A DNA stretch of 64,000 nt from CAWIJJ01 sp963836425 (lineage in GTDB: Bacteria > Acidobacteriota > Terriglobia > Bryobacterales > Bryobacteraceae): NCBI GenBank assembly GCA_963836425.1, contig CAWIJJ010000003.1, positions 434,001 to 498,000 of the forward strand, written 5' to 3'. The notes beneath the pieces are model-generated. The model searched no databases and had not been told where the DNA came from. It saw only the letters and a program-made list of their open reading frames with translations. Numbering within the stretch: the first letter of the stretch is position 1; each line of letters opens with the position of its first letter. This document shows, piece after piece, positions 55,292 to 62,727 of the stretch. Position numbers and translations under genes: made by a program.

Positions 55292-56557
55292 TCAGCGATC
55301 ATCTGAGACCGGCGGGCGGGTGAGCCATTGAAGCTTGGACAACTCGGCCTCCTCTTTGGCGGCGTTGAGCTGGTGGTGAAGGATACCGGTGGTTTCCAGT
55401 TCGTGGTGCCGTCCGACATAATTCGAACTAAGGCTTGCCCCTCGATACGCGAAGAGACGGCCAAAGTTGTGCACCACCACGGAAAGCAACGTTCCCGGCT
55501 CCTCGATCACTGAAACCTCGAGTGTGGCTCCCACCGGGTGCACCGACATGACCCCATTGTGCGCCGCCCGTGCCTGGCTGATGCACGATTGTGGAAAGAG
55601 GATGCGCGCCCACTCCCGCGGCGGTCCGCCCGGCAACTGGTGTGCAGGGTCCTCATGCGATACTCCTCCGAAGTTCTCCGGATCAAGAACCACCAGGTCG
55701 GCGCGAGCGTACCCATTGTCAATACCGCCGGCGAACAGCAGCGGCCGCCCTACACCGGGGTCGGCCACTGCGAGTTGAGGGATGTGACCGCCATGCCAGT
55801 ACTCGCGCAGTAGTTCGCCGCGACCGGACAGCAGCGCGATCTGTGCCGCCCAATAGGTATGGTGCATGCTCGCCACGGCGATGCGCACCTGTCCGTTTCC
55901 CGGGATGATGGCGAGGTTCTCTACCATGTAAGGCGGGCGAGAGCCCTCAGGAAACGATGCGGCTGACGCGGCCGGCGCAAAACGCCACTGCTCCTTGCCG
56001 GTACGCGAGTACGACACAACCGCATCGGTCGAAGACGTGATCGGACGCTTGGCTGCAATTGCGAAGATAACGTCCACACTGCGATCGCCGTCGGCGTCAC
56101 CGATCCAGCAGACCGTCCGGTGCTTCGCCGCAAAGTCGGCGTAATTGGTTAGGGGAAACGCGAAGTGCTTACGCCAAAGTTCACGGCCCCGGTCGTCGCT
56201 CACAATCAACGTGTCCTGATCCACGCGCCACCGGCTGGGCGTTCCGCCCCAACCGAACGTAAGAAGCACGCCCAAGGCGGCTACAACCGTTACCACGCAT
56301 CCGACAACAAGCGGCACCACGCCTCGGCGCCGCGGCTCCCGCGACTGCTGCGGCGGCTGCAACCGCGAACCCGCCCGCCACAGGCGCAACTCCGCCGTGC
56401 TTGCCAGCACAAGACTGCGGCCGCCAGGCAGGCGGCGTACCGGCAATCCACGCTCCCGCTCCCAGCTCTGGGCGGTGCGCACGGACACAGCGAGGAAGGC
56501 CGCAATCTCCTTCCAGGAGGAAAGTTCGCGTCGATCGGGCTCGGGTGCGTCCGGCAT
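55292..56557 (-). CDS. Membrane-anchored one-component HTH regulator with periplasmic propeller-like domain
   Basis: The 421-residue protein has an N-terminal MerR/excisionase-like helix-turn-helix (about 13-60, SSWKEIAAFLAVSVRTAQSW then ERGLPVRRLPGGRSLV). A single membrane helix follows (about 81-103, VPLVVGCVVTVVAALGVLL). The large C-terminal domain has an FG-GAP-like CWIGDADGDRSVDVIFAI and repeated beta segments. DNA binding inside the cell would be tied directly to an external sensor. ATG 56557 begins the HTH region. It is 68 bases downstream of the orphan permease on the same strand and may regulate it. Confidence 0.7.
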   Translation of the reverse strand: MPDAPEPDRRELSSWKEIAAFLAVSVRTAQSWERERGLPVRRLPGGRSLVLASTAELRLWRAGSRLQPPQQSREPRRRGVVPLVVGCVVTVVAALGVLLTFGWGGTPSRWRVDQDTLIVSDDRGRELWRKHFAFPLTNYADFAAKHRTVCWIGDADGDRSVDVIFAIAAKRPITSSTDAVVSYSRTGKEQWRFAPAASAASFPEGSRPPYMVENLAIIPGNGQVRIAVASMHHTYWAAQIALLSGRGELLREYWHGGHIPQLAVADPGVGRPLLFAGGIDNGYARADLVVLDPENFGGVSHEDPAHQLPGGPPREWARILFPQSCISQARAAHNGVMSVHPVGATLEVSVIEEPGTLLSVVVHNFGRLFAYRGASLSSNYVGRHHELETTGILHHQLNAAKEEAELSKLQWLTRPPVSDDR

Positions 56558-56625
56558 CGGTGTCGAGAAGCGCAAGGTAGCACGCAGCACGTAACCCGAC
56601 AACCAGCCCCGTGATCGCTTGCGGA

Positions 56626-59157
56626 TCATTCGTAATGCAGGGCGTATAGCGGATCCACCCGTGACGCGCGCGCCGCCGGTATATAGCCGGCAAGCAGGGC
56701 GACGCCGCCCAGCACTGCCATCGCGGCAGCCATGCTGGCGCCATCGTGGGGCCGGATGCCGTACAGCAGGCTGCCAATCAGTTTCGACGACAGCCACGCC
56801 GCGGGCAGACCGCAGCCGAAGCCGACACCGACCATGGCCAGAACCTCCTTCATTACCAGCCAGACCACGTTCCGCCGTCCCGCGCCGAGGGCCACGCGAA
56901 TGCCGATCTCGCGCGTCCGCTGCTCCACCGTGTAGGCCATCACTCCATAAAGACCGATCACCGCCAGCAGCGTGGCCAGCCCGCCGAAGAGAGCCGAAAG
57001 GGTAGCGACCAGGCGCTCGTTCACCAGCGACGCGTCGATGGCGCTCTCGATGGTGCGCAGGTTGTAGACCGGCAGGTTGCGGTCGAGACCGGCCACCGTG
57101 CGGCGAATGGTGTTGAACGCTTCCTTGACGGGCAGCGGGCTGCGGACGTAAGAGGTCATCGCACTGCCGAAAGGCATCGACAGGTACGGGATGAAAGCCT
57201 GGCGCGTCATTTCGCTGCGGACGGCCCGGTACTTGAAATCCTTCACCACCCCGACGATCTCCATATCCGCGACGGCGCCCGGCTGATTGCCGAAGCCGAT
57301 ATGCCTTCCGAGTGGGCTGCGGTTGCCGAAGTAGCGCCTGGCAAGTGTCTCGTTCACGATGGCCACGTTTGGAATCGGGAAGGGGATCCCGGAATGGCGG
57401 ATGGTGCCGGTGTCGCGTTCGTCGAAATCGCGGCCCGCGACGAGCGGCACGCCCAGCGTAGCGAAGTACCCCGGACTGACGGCGTTGAACTGCGGGTTCA
57501 TGTCCTCACCCGGCTTGGACGTGTAGCCTTCCACGTTGATGGTGCTGTCCCACTGCTCGTTCTCGAGAATCGGCTGCATGGCGAGCGAGGCAGACTGCAT
57601 ACCTGGCGTCCCCGCCAGCCTGCGGTCGAGTTCGCGGAAGAATGCGAGGCAACGCGTTGTGTCGTAGCCGTTCAGGGTCGGATCGACAGTGAAGGCGATC
57701 AGGTTGGCTGCCTCGAAGCCGGGCCCGGCATCGCGAAGGTTCTGGAGGCTGCGAACGAAGAGGCCCGCGCCGATCAGCAGCAGGAGCGAGATCGACACCT
57801 GGGCGACCACCAGGCTCTTTCGCAGGCGCGCGTGCCCCTTGCCGGATAGCGAGCGGCCGTGGTCCTTGAGCGTAGGCGCGACGTTAGGATTGGTCGCTTG
57901 CAGTGCGGGCACCAGGCCGAACACCAGTCCGGTTGCCATCGCCAGGGCGAAGTTGAAAAGCAGAATGCGCATGTCCGGCGTGGCCGCGAGACCCAATTGA
58001 CCGCCGGCCTGCGGCAGAAAGCCGAGCAGGGTGCGCGCGCCGGCCCAGGCCACGGCCACCCCGACGGCGCCCCCGGCCAGCGAGAGCAGAACGCTCTCCA
58101 CCAGCAACTGGCGCATGATCTGCCAGCGGGAGGCGCCGAGGGCCAGGCGCACGGCGATCTCTTTCTGCCGTCCGGCTGCGCGTACCAGCATCAGGTTGGC
58201 CACGTTGCCGCAGGCAATCAACAGCACCAGCGCGACGATGGCCATCAGCACCTGTAGCGGGCGGGTCATGCGGTTGCGCAGGAAGGAGCGGCCGGTGGCT
58301 GCGGGCAGCAGGTCGATGGTGGACCGGAGGAACCCCTGCCGGTCGAACTCCGAGGCGCGGGCGATCTGCGGATCTTTCGCCTCCTGTTCGATGATCTGGT
58401 GGAACAGCACCTGTAAGGACGCTTTGGCCTGTGTGCGCGTGATGCCGGGCTTCAATCGCGCCACCACCTGGAGCCAGGAACTGCGGCGGTCGTTCAGTTC
58501 CTCCAGGCCGGAGCCATTGGGCGTCATCCAGGCCTTCATCGTGACCGGCACGAACAGTTCGGTCACGGAGCCGGGCTCGATGCCGTCGAACCCCCGCGCC
58601 GCCACGCCGGCGACGGTGAAGTTGTGCCCGTTCACTACCATGACTCCGTTGAGCACCGATGGATCGCCGGAAAAACGCGTTTGCCAGTAGCGGTAACTCA
58701 GCATGACGATCGGGTGGGCAAGGGGAACATCGTCGTCTTCGGGCGTGATGGTCCGCCCTATGGCCGCGCCCACGCCCAGAACCTGGAAATACGTCCCCGA
58801 CACCATCTCGCCTGAAACGCGCTCCGTGCGGCCGTTGAAGCTCATGCTGACCGGCGTGGCAGCACGGCCCGTGACGCCGCTGAACACCTGGTTCCGCGCC
58901 GCCAGGTCGCGGTACATGGGGTAAGAGAAGCTGTTCGCTCCGCGGTTGTTGCCCATGCGATTGCCGCGGCTGTCGAGCAGGACGAGCTCGGCAGGCTTGT
59001 TGACCGGGAGGAGCCGCAGGATGAGCTGGTCGATAAGCGAAAAGATGGCGGTGTTGGCGCCGATGCCGAGCGCCAGGGAGAGTATGGCCACAGCGCTGAA
59101 TAAAGGGGCCTTCGAAAGGCTGCGGCCTGCGAAACGAACGTCGGAGGCGAAGTTCAT
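56626..59157 (-). CDS. MacB/FtsX-type ABC permease (second orphan permease)
   Basis: The 843-residue inner-membrane protein has two MacB_PCD/FtsX halves: LSKAPLFSAVAILSLALGIGANTAIFSL (N-terminal helix), LMAIVALVLLIACGNVANLMLVRA, LVVAQVSISLLLLIGAGLFVRSL and AVIGLYGVMAYTVEQRTREIGIRVALG near the C-terminus. It lacks the approximately 75-residue prefix domain of the paralogue at 40083-42770 and no ATPase is adjacent. No PadR gene precedes it; the HTH membrane regulator downstream is the only candidate regulator nearby. The transported substrate is unknown. Confidence 0.9.
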   Translation of the reverse strand: MNFASDVRFAGRSLSKAPLFSAVAILSLALGIGANTAIFSLIDQLILRLLPVNKPAELVLLDSRGNRMGNNRGANSFSYPMYRDLAARNQVFSGVTGRAATPVSMSFNGRTERVSGEMVSGTYFQVLGVGAAIGRTITPEDDDVPLAHPIVMLSYRYWQTRFSGDPSVLNGVMVVNGHNFTVAGVAARGFDGIEPGSVTELFVPVTMKAWMTPNGSGLEELNDRRSSWLQVVARLKPGITRTQAKASLQVLFHQIIEQEAKDPQIARASEFDRQGFLRSTIDLLPAATGRSFLRNRMTRPLQVLMAIVALVLLIACGNVANLMLVRAAGRQKEIAVRLALGASRWQIMRQLLVESVLLSLAGGAVGVAVAWAGARTLLGFLPQAGGQLGLAATPDMRILLFNFALAMATGLVFGLVPALQATNPNVAPTLKDHGRSLSGKGHARLRKSLVVAQVSISLLLLIGAGLFVRSLQNLRDAGPGFEAANLIAFTVDPTLNGYDTTRCLAFFRELDRRLAGTPGMQSASLAMQPILENEQWDSTINVEGYTSKPGEDMNPQFNAVSPGYFATLGVPLVAGRDFDERDTGTIRHSGIPFPIPNVAIVNETLARRYFGNRSPLGRHIGFGNQPGAVADMEIVGVVKDFKYRAVRSEMTRQAFIPYLSMPFGSAMTSYVRSPLPVKEAFNTIRRTVAGLDRNLPVYNLRTIESAIDASLVNERLVATLSALFGGLATLLAVIGLYGVMAYTVEQRTREIGIRVALGAGRRNVVWLVMKEVLAMVGVGFGCGLPAAWLSSKLIGSLLYGIRPHDGASMAAAMAVLGGVALLAGYIPAARASRVDPLYALHYE

Positions 59158-59330
59158 GGGGATTCTCTAGTGGGAATACGCAGGGATGCGGCCGGCGAGT
59201 TCCTTCTCATTTTGGACTCGCTGGTCCGATTCTTCCCGCTCAGCTTTGGAGTGCGCTGTCTTCCAGAATAATTGGATCCCGCGCGTGGGCCTGCCTGAAC
59301 GTTTCCGCACACCCGGTCGTCACCCATTAA

Positions 59331-59505
59331 GCGCGGTCAACACCAATACCTCGATGGCCGACATCGCCAACCTGCTGAGCGAGCCCTTCCGTCTGCAACG
59401 ATAATGGCCGTGAAAAATCAGCTCGGTCTCGAGCTCCGACGGGGCAAAGGCCGCGTTGAAATTCTCATCGTCGATAGTGCGGAGAAAACCCCGCTCGAGA
59501 ATTAA
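59331..59505 (+). pseudogene. Remnant of a TIGR03435-type gene
   Basis: The 366 bases between the permease and hpt contain no intact gene but do contain two decayed pieces. NTNTSMADIANLLSEPF (about 59339-59390) resembles the 'tMaqlAnlLs' segment, and QLGLELRRGKGRVEILIVD through AEKTPLEN plus TAA (about 59416-59505) matches the C-terminal 'QLGLkLe..kgpVEvLViDhaekPsEN' pattern of TIGR03435 soil-bacterial proteins. The pieces are in different frames with a stop (59402) and a deletion between them. Nothing convincing is visible in 59158-59330. Confidence 0.6.
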
Positions 59506-59523
59506 CGGCCCGTCAATCCCCGC

Positions 59524-60066
59524 TCAGGACCGCGCCGTTGCGCTGTCTTCCAGCACGCAGATCGAATCCAGGTTGCGGTATCGTTCCGCGTAGTCGAGGC
59601 CGTACCCCACCACGAACTCATCGGGAATCTTGAAGCCGACGTAGCTGACTTCCACCGGGCGCAGCCGCCGCTCCGGCTTGTCCAGCAGCGCCGCAATCCG
59701 GATCGACCGCGGCTTGCGCTGCGCCAGCACGTGCATCAGGTAGTTCAGCGTGACGCCGCTGTCTACAATGTCCTCGACAATCAGCACATCCGCCCCTTCG
59801 AGCGATATGTCCAGATCCTTGGTCACCTTCACTTCACCGGAGGTGCTCTTGCCTTTGCCGTAAGTGGAGATGCCCATGAAATCCACGAACACGTCGCGCG
59901 TCATCGCCCGTGCCAGGTCGGTCAGGAAGAAACAGGCGCCTTTCAATATGCAGATCATGTGCAGATTGCCGGAGGGGTAGTCGCGCGAAATCTGCTCCCC
60001 CATTTCCCGCACCCGTGCCTGCACCTGTGCGGACGGGATCAGTACCCGCAGCTTCGGATCGGTCAT
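59524..60066 (-). CDS. hpt: Hypoxanthine phosphoribosyltransferase
   Basis: The enzyme salvages hypoxanthine (and guanine) with PRPP. The 180-residue protein has the PRPP-binding signature DVLIVEDIVDSGVTLNYL, the flexible loop STYGKGKSTSGEV, ICILKGACFFLTDL near the N-terminus and VVGYGLDYAERYRNL at the purine-binding end. ATG 60066 is 7 bases downstream of a TAATGT box. It lies 10 bases downstream of the coiled-coil protein gene on the same strand. Confidence 0.95.
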   Translation of the reverse strand: MTDPKLRVLIPSAQVQARVREMGEQISRDYPSGNLHMICILKGACFFLTDLARAMTRDVFVDFMGISTYGKGKSTSGEVKVTKDLDISLEGADVLIVEDIVDSGVTLNYLMHVLAQRKPRSIRIAALLDKPERRLRPVEVSYVGFKIPDEFVVGYGLDYAERYRNLDSICVLEDSATARS

Positions 60067-60073
60067 GTACCGA

Positions 60074-60079
60074 ACATTA
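60074..60079 (-). promoter_or_regulatory. TANNNT -10-like box (TAATGT) before hpt
   Basis: Minus-strand TAATGT is 7 bases upstream of ATG 60066; the spacer TCGGTAC has no Shine-Dalgarno sequence. Confidence 0.45.
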
Positions 60080-60901
60080 TCCGCCGAGTTTGAGGCGGGT
60101 GCTCATCGGACCGATATGAATATGGGCCCCGGTGGCTTTCCCCGGAACGGCTTGACGGAAGGCAAAGTACGGAATCCGGTTCTTGGTCAGGTATTCCCTC
60201 AGCCAGATGCCTTCCGGCGCGTCCGGAAAAATGGCCACGTCCACCCGGCCGCGGTGGTCGAACCCCAGCGAGCGGTGTACGGCCGTCTCACCCATCGCAC
60301 TTACGGGCAGCGCTTTGCCGAACTCGTGCTCGAATTCGGCATCCACCTTGGCGAACTTCGCCATGTTGAAAATGCCGTCGCCGTCGAACCGTTCCGCGAT
60401 GCCCGGCGCTTCCGAAGGCTGCTCGGCGAGCTTGGTTTGCAGAACCTCCTCGGCGCGCGCCATCTCGGCCAAGGCGTGCGTCAGCTTGGCCCGCGATTCC
60501 GCCAGCGCCACCTCCTTCTCGGCGCCGTCGAGTTCCTCTTCGAAAGTGCCGAGTGAAAGCTCCGATGCCACCTTGGCGGCCACCAGCTTTTGGCCCTCGT
60601 CCAGAGCCTTTTTACGTCGCTCCAGCCGCCGGTTGGCCGCGGCGATCATCTCGTCGCACTGCTCGTCGGTAAGTTCCTGTCCGTAAAGGGTTTTCCGCAG
60701 CAGCGCCGCATCTTCGGCATCCGCCAGCTGGTCCTCGGCGCGCTCCAGTTGCACCCGCGGGGCAGCCCCCGCCGCCACTAGCGTCCGAAGCTTCTCGATA
60801 GTCGCTCGGGCCTGCGTAACCTCCGGATTATCAGGAGTTTGCGCAAAAACAACACCGGCCGAAAGCAGAACAATACCCAGGTATGATTGCCGTAATTGCA
60901 T
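60077..60901 (-). CDS. Secreted coiled-coil protein with C-terminal M15-peptidase-like HxH segment
   Basis: The 274-residue protein has a signal peptide (MQLRQSYLGIVLLSAGVVFAQ). A long charged helical region (about 26-170) of heptad type likely forms a coiled coil. The C-terminal part (about 195-270) contains FDHRGRVDVAIF, a long helix, and GAHIHIGPMS. These recall the two zinc-site motifs of M15/VanY-type peptidases, HxxGxAxD and HxH, although the first is one residue shorter than usual. It might act on peptidoglycan; this is inference. The upstream AGGTGA is a fair ribosome binding site. It diverges from rsfS. Confidence 0.55.
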   Translation of the reverse strand: MQLRQSYLGIVLLSAGVVFAQTPDNPEVTQARATIEKLRTLVAAGAAPRVQLERAEDQLADAEDAALLRKTLYGQELTDEQCDEMIAAANRRLERRKKALDEGQKLVAAKVASELSLGTFEEELDGAEKEVALAESRAKLTHALAEMARAEEVLQTKLAEQPSEAPGIAERFDGDGIFNMAKFAKVDAEFEHEFGKALPVSAMGETAVHRSLGFDHRGRVDVAIFPDAPEGIWLREYLTKNRIPYFAFRQAVPGKATGAHIHIGPMSTRLKLGG

Positions 60902-60904
60902 GGA

Positions 60905-61408
60905 ATGAGTTCACCTGAAAAGACGACTCCCGCGCCCAAAAGGTCACACCGCCCGCTCAAGTTTTTGCCCCGTCAATCCGCTCCGGGGAGCCCTGTAGTA
61001 CGATACGGACAGGAGCAGCTTCTGAACAAGGTAGACCTGACCGAACCCGCCGAATCGCAAGCCGTCACGCCGCCCTGGCTCATCGCCGTGCGGGCCGCCG
61101 AATCCAAGAAGGCAACCGATATCAAGGTTTTGAACCTCACCGGAATCACCTCCTTCGCCGATTACTTCGTCATCTGCACGGGCAGCAATCAGCGCCAGGT
61201 GCAGGCCATCAGCGAGGAGGTCGGCCTCCAGTTGAAACACCAGGCCGGCGAGCTGCCGATCAGTGTGGAAGGATACACTCAGGCCGAGTGGGTTCTGGCC
61301 GATTACGGGGACCTGCTGGTGCACATCTTCTCCCCCAAATCGCGCGAATATTACGGCCTCGAGCGGCTCTGGCGCAGCGCCCGGCCGGTCGAAATTCCCC
61401 CCGAGTGA
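60905..61408 (+). CDS. rsfS: Ribosomal silencing factor RsfS
   Basis: RsfS binds ribosomal protein uL14 and prevents subunit joining in slow growth. The family core is visible in residues about 56-160: AAESKKATDIKVLNLTGI, SFADYFVICTGSNQRQVQAI and ADYGDLLVHIFSPKSREYY. The approximately 50 residues before it are not part of the family domain. Either this is a real N-terminal extension or the start lies further in, near 61010-61030, where GGAGCAG precedes possible non-ATG starts. It overlaps rlmH by 4 bases (GTGA), the conserved rsfS-rlmH order. Confidence 0.9.
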   Translation: MSSPEKTTPAPKRSHRPLKFLPRQSAPGSPVVRYGQEQLLNKVDLTEPAESQAVTPPWLIAVRAAESKKATDIKVLNLTGITSFADYFVICTGSNQRQVQAISEEVGLQLKHQAGELPISVEGYTQAEWVLADYGDLLVHIFSPKSREYYGLERLWRSARPVEIPPE

Positions 61409-61824
61409 AGATCTTCCTCTACTACATCGGTCGCGCCAAGGACGCCCACACCAACGCCGTCGCCGCGGACTTCGCCGCCCGCGCCGGCCGTTACTCGCCC
61501 CTCGAAATGCGCGAGATCAAGCCGGAACGGACCGACCTCTGGGCCAAACACCCCTCCGCTCGCAAGGTTTTCCTCGACCCCGCGGGCAAACTCCTCGATT
61601 CCTCCCGGTTCGCCGCCCTCATCGGCAAGGCCGAACTGGAGGCCCGCGACCTGGTCTTCCTGGTGGGCGGCCACGACGGTCTCCCCGCCGGCTTCGGTCC
61701 CCGCGCCGACCTCCTGCTCTCCCTTTCCCCCATGACTTTCCCCCACGAACTTGCCCGCGCCATGCTCGCCGAGCAGATCTACCGCGCGTTCGCGACCTTG
61801 CGGGGGCATCCTTACCCGCGTTAA
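61405..61824 (+). CDS. rlmH: 23S rRNA (pseudouridine-1915-N3)-methyltransferase RlmH
   Basis: RlmH is a SPOUT methyltransferase that modifies helix 69 of 23S rRNA. The 139-residue protein starts with GTG 61405 (KIFLYYIGRAKDAHTNAV) and shows FLDPAGKLLDSSRFAALI, LVFLVGGHDGLPAGF (SAM-binding knot) and SLSPMTFPHELARAMLAEQIYRA. The C-terminus reads GHPYPR, whereas the family usually ends PYHR or PYHK; the His-to-Pro change is worth noting because the tail contributes to the active site. It sits between rsfS and accD. Confidence 0.92.
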   Translation: MKIFLYYIGRAKDAHTNAVAADFAARAGRYSPLEMREIKPERTDLWAKHPSARKVFLDPAGKLLDSSRFAALIGKAELEARDLVFLVGGHDGLPAGFGPRADLLLSLSPMTFPHELARAMLAEQIYRAFATLRGHPYPR

Positions 61825-61827
61825 CTT
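61822..61827 (+). promoter_or_regulatory. TANNNT -10-like box (TAACTT) before accD
   Basis: TAACTT overlaps the rlmH stop codon and ends 8 bases before ATG 61836; no Shine-Dalgarno sequence is present. Confidence 0.35.
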
Positions 61828-61835
61828 GGTTCTTC

Positions 61836-62696
61836 ATGTCCTGGTTTAAGCGCGATAGGCCGGAGGGCGAAAAACTGCCCAAAGTCGAAAACGGCGAGCG
61901 CCGTGTCCGGACCGAAGGTTTGTGGCAGAAGTGCGACGGCTGCCGCCAGATCATCTGGAAGAAGGATCTCGAAAATAACTTCAGCATCTGCCCCAAGTGC
62001 TCGCACCATTTTCGGATGGATGCCGCCGCCCGCCTCAGGCTGCTGCTCGATGGCGGCGAATATGAGACCTTCGACGACAGCCTCACCTCCTCTGACCCGC
62101 TTGCCTTCGTCGACAGCAAGCCCTATCATTCACGGCTCCGCGCCATGCAGGAGGCTACCCAGCTCTCCGACGCGCTGATCTCCGCCGCGGGCCTGCTCGA
62201 TGGGCGCCGCGTCCAGATGTGCGCCATGGAACCGCGCTTCATCGGCGGCAGCATGGGATGCGTAGTGGGCGAAAAGATCGCCCGCTCCATCGAACGCGCC
62301 ATTCACGAATCGACGCCCCTGGTGATCGTGTCCGCCTCCGGCGGCGCGCGTATGCAGGAGGGCGCCATCAGCCTCATGCAGATGGCCAAGATCTCGGCCG
62401 CCCTGATGCGCCTGGACGAAGCGCGCCTGCCCTACATCAGCATCCTCACCGACCCCACAACCGGCGGCGTCACCGCCAGCTACGCCATGCTGGGCGACCT
62501 GAACCTCGCCGAGCCCGGCGCCCTGATCGGCTTTGCCGGACCGCGCGTCATCGAGCAGACCATCCGCCAGAAACTGCCCGAAGGCTTCCAGAGGAGCGAG
62601 TTTCTGCTGAAACACGGTATGCTGGACGCCGTCGTGCCGCGCCTGGAGCTCAAGCCGTATATTTCCAAGGCGTTGAAGTTCTTCGTCCGTTCCTAG
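61836..62696 (+). CDS. accD: Acetyl-CoA carboxylase carboxyltransferase subunit beta
   Basis: This is the first committed step of fatty-acid synthesis. The 286-residue protein has the N-terminal zinc ribbon (CDGCRQIIWKKDLENNF and ICPKCSHHF, a C2-C2 pattern). The crotonase-fold region follows: FIGGSMGCVVGEKIARSI, SASGGARMQEGAISLMQ, TDPTTGGVTASYAML and GFAGPRVIEQTIRQKLPEGF. The start at ATG 61836 gives the usual MSWFKR opening. accD followed by folC is a widespread bacterial gene order. Confidence 0.95.
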   Translation: MSWFKRDRPEGEKLPKVENGERRVRTEGLWQKCDGCRQIIWKKDLENNFSICPKCSHHFRMDAAARLRLLLDGGEYETFDDSLTSSDPLAFVDSKPYHSRLRAMQEATQLSDALISAAGLLDGRRVQMCAMEPRFIGGSMGCVVGEKIARSIERAIHESTPLVIVSASGGARMQEGAISLMQMAKISAALMRLDEARLPYISILTDPTTGGVTASYAMLGDLNLAEPGALIGFAGPRVIEQTIRQKLPEGFQRSEFLLKHGMLDAVVPRLELKPYISKALKFFVRS

Positions 62697-62727
62697 ACCG
62701 CCCCGCGGCCTGTGCCATGAGCCAACA

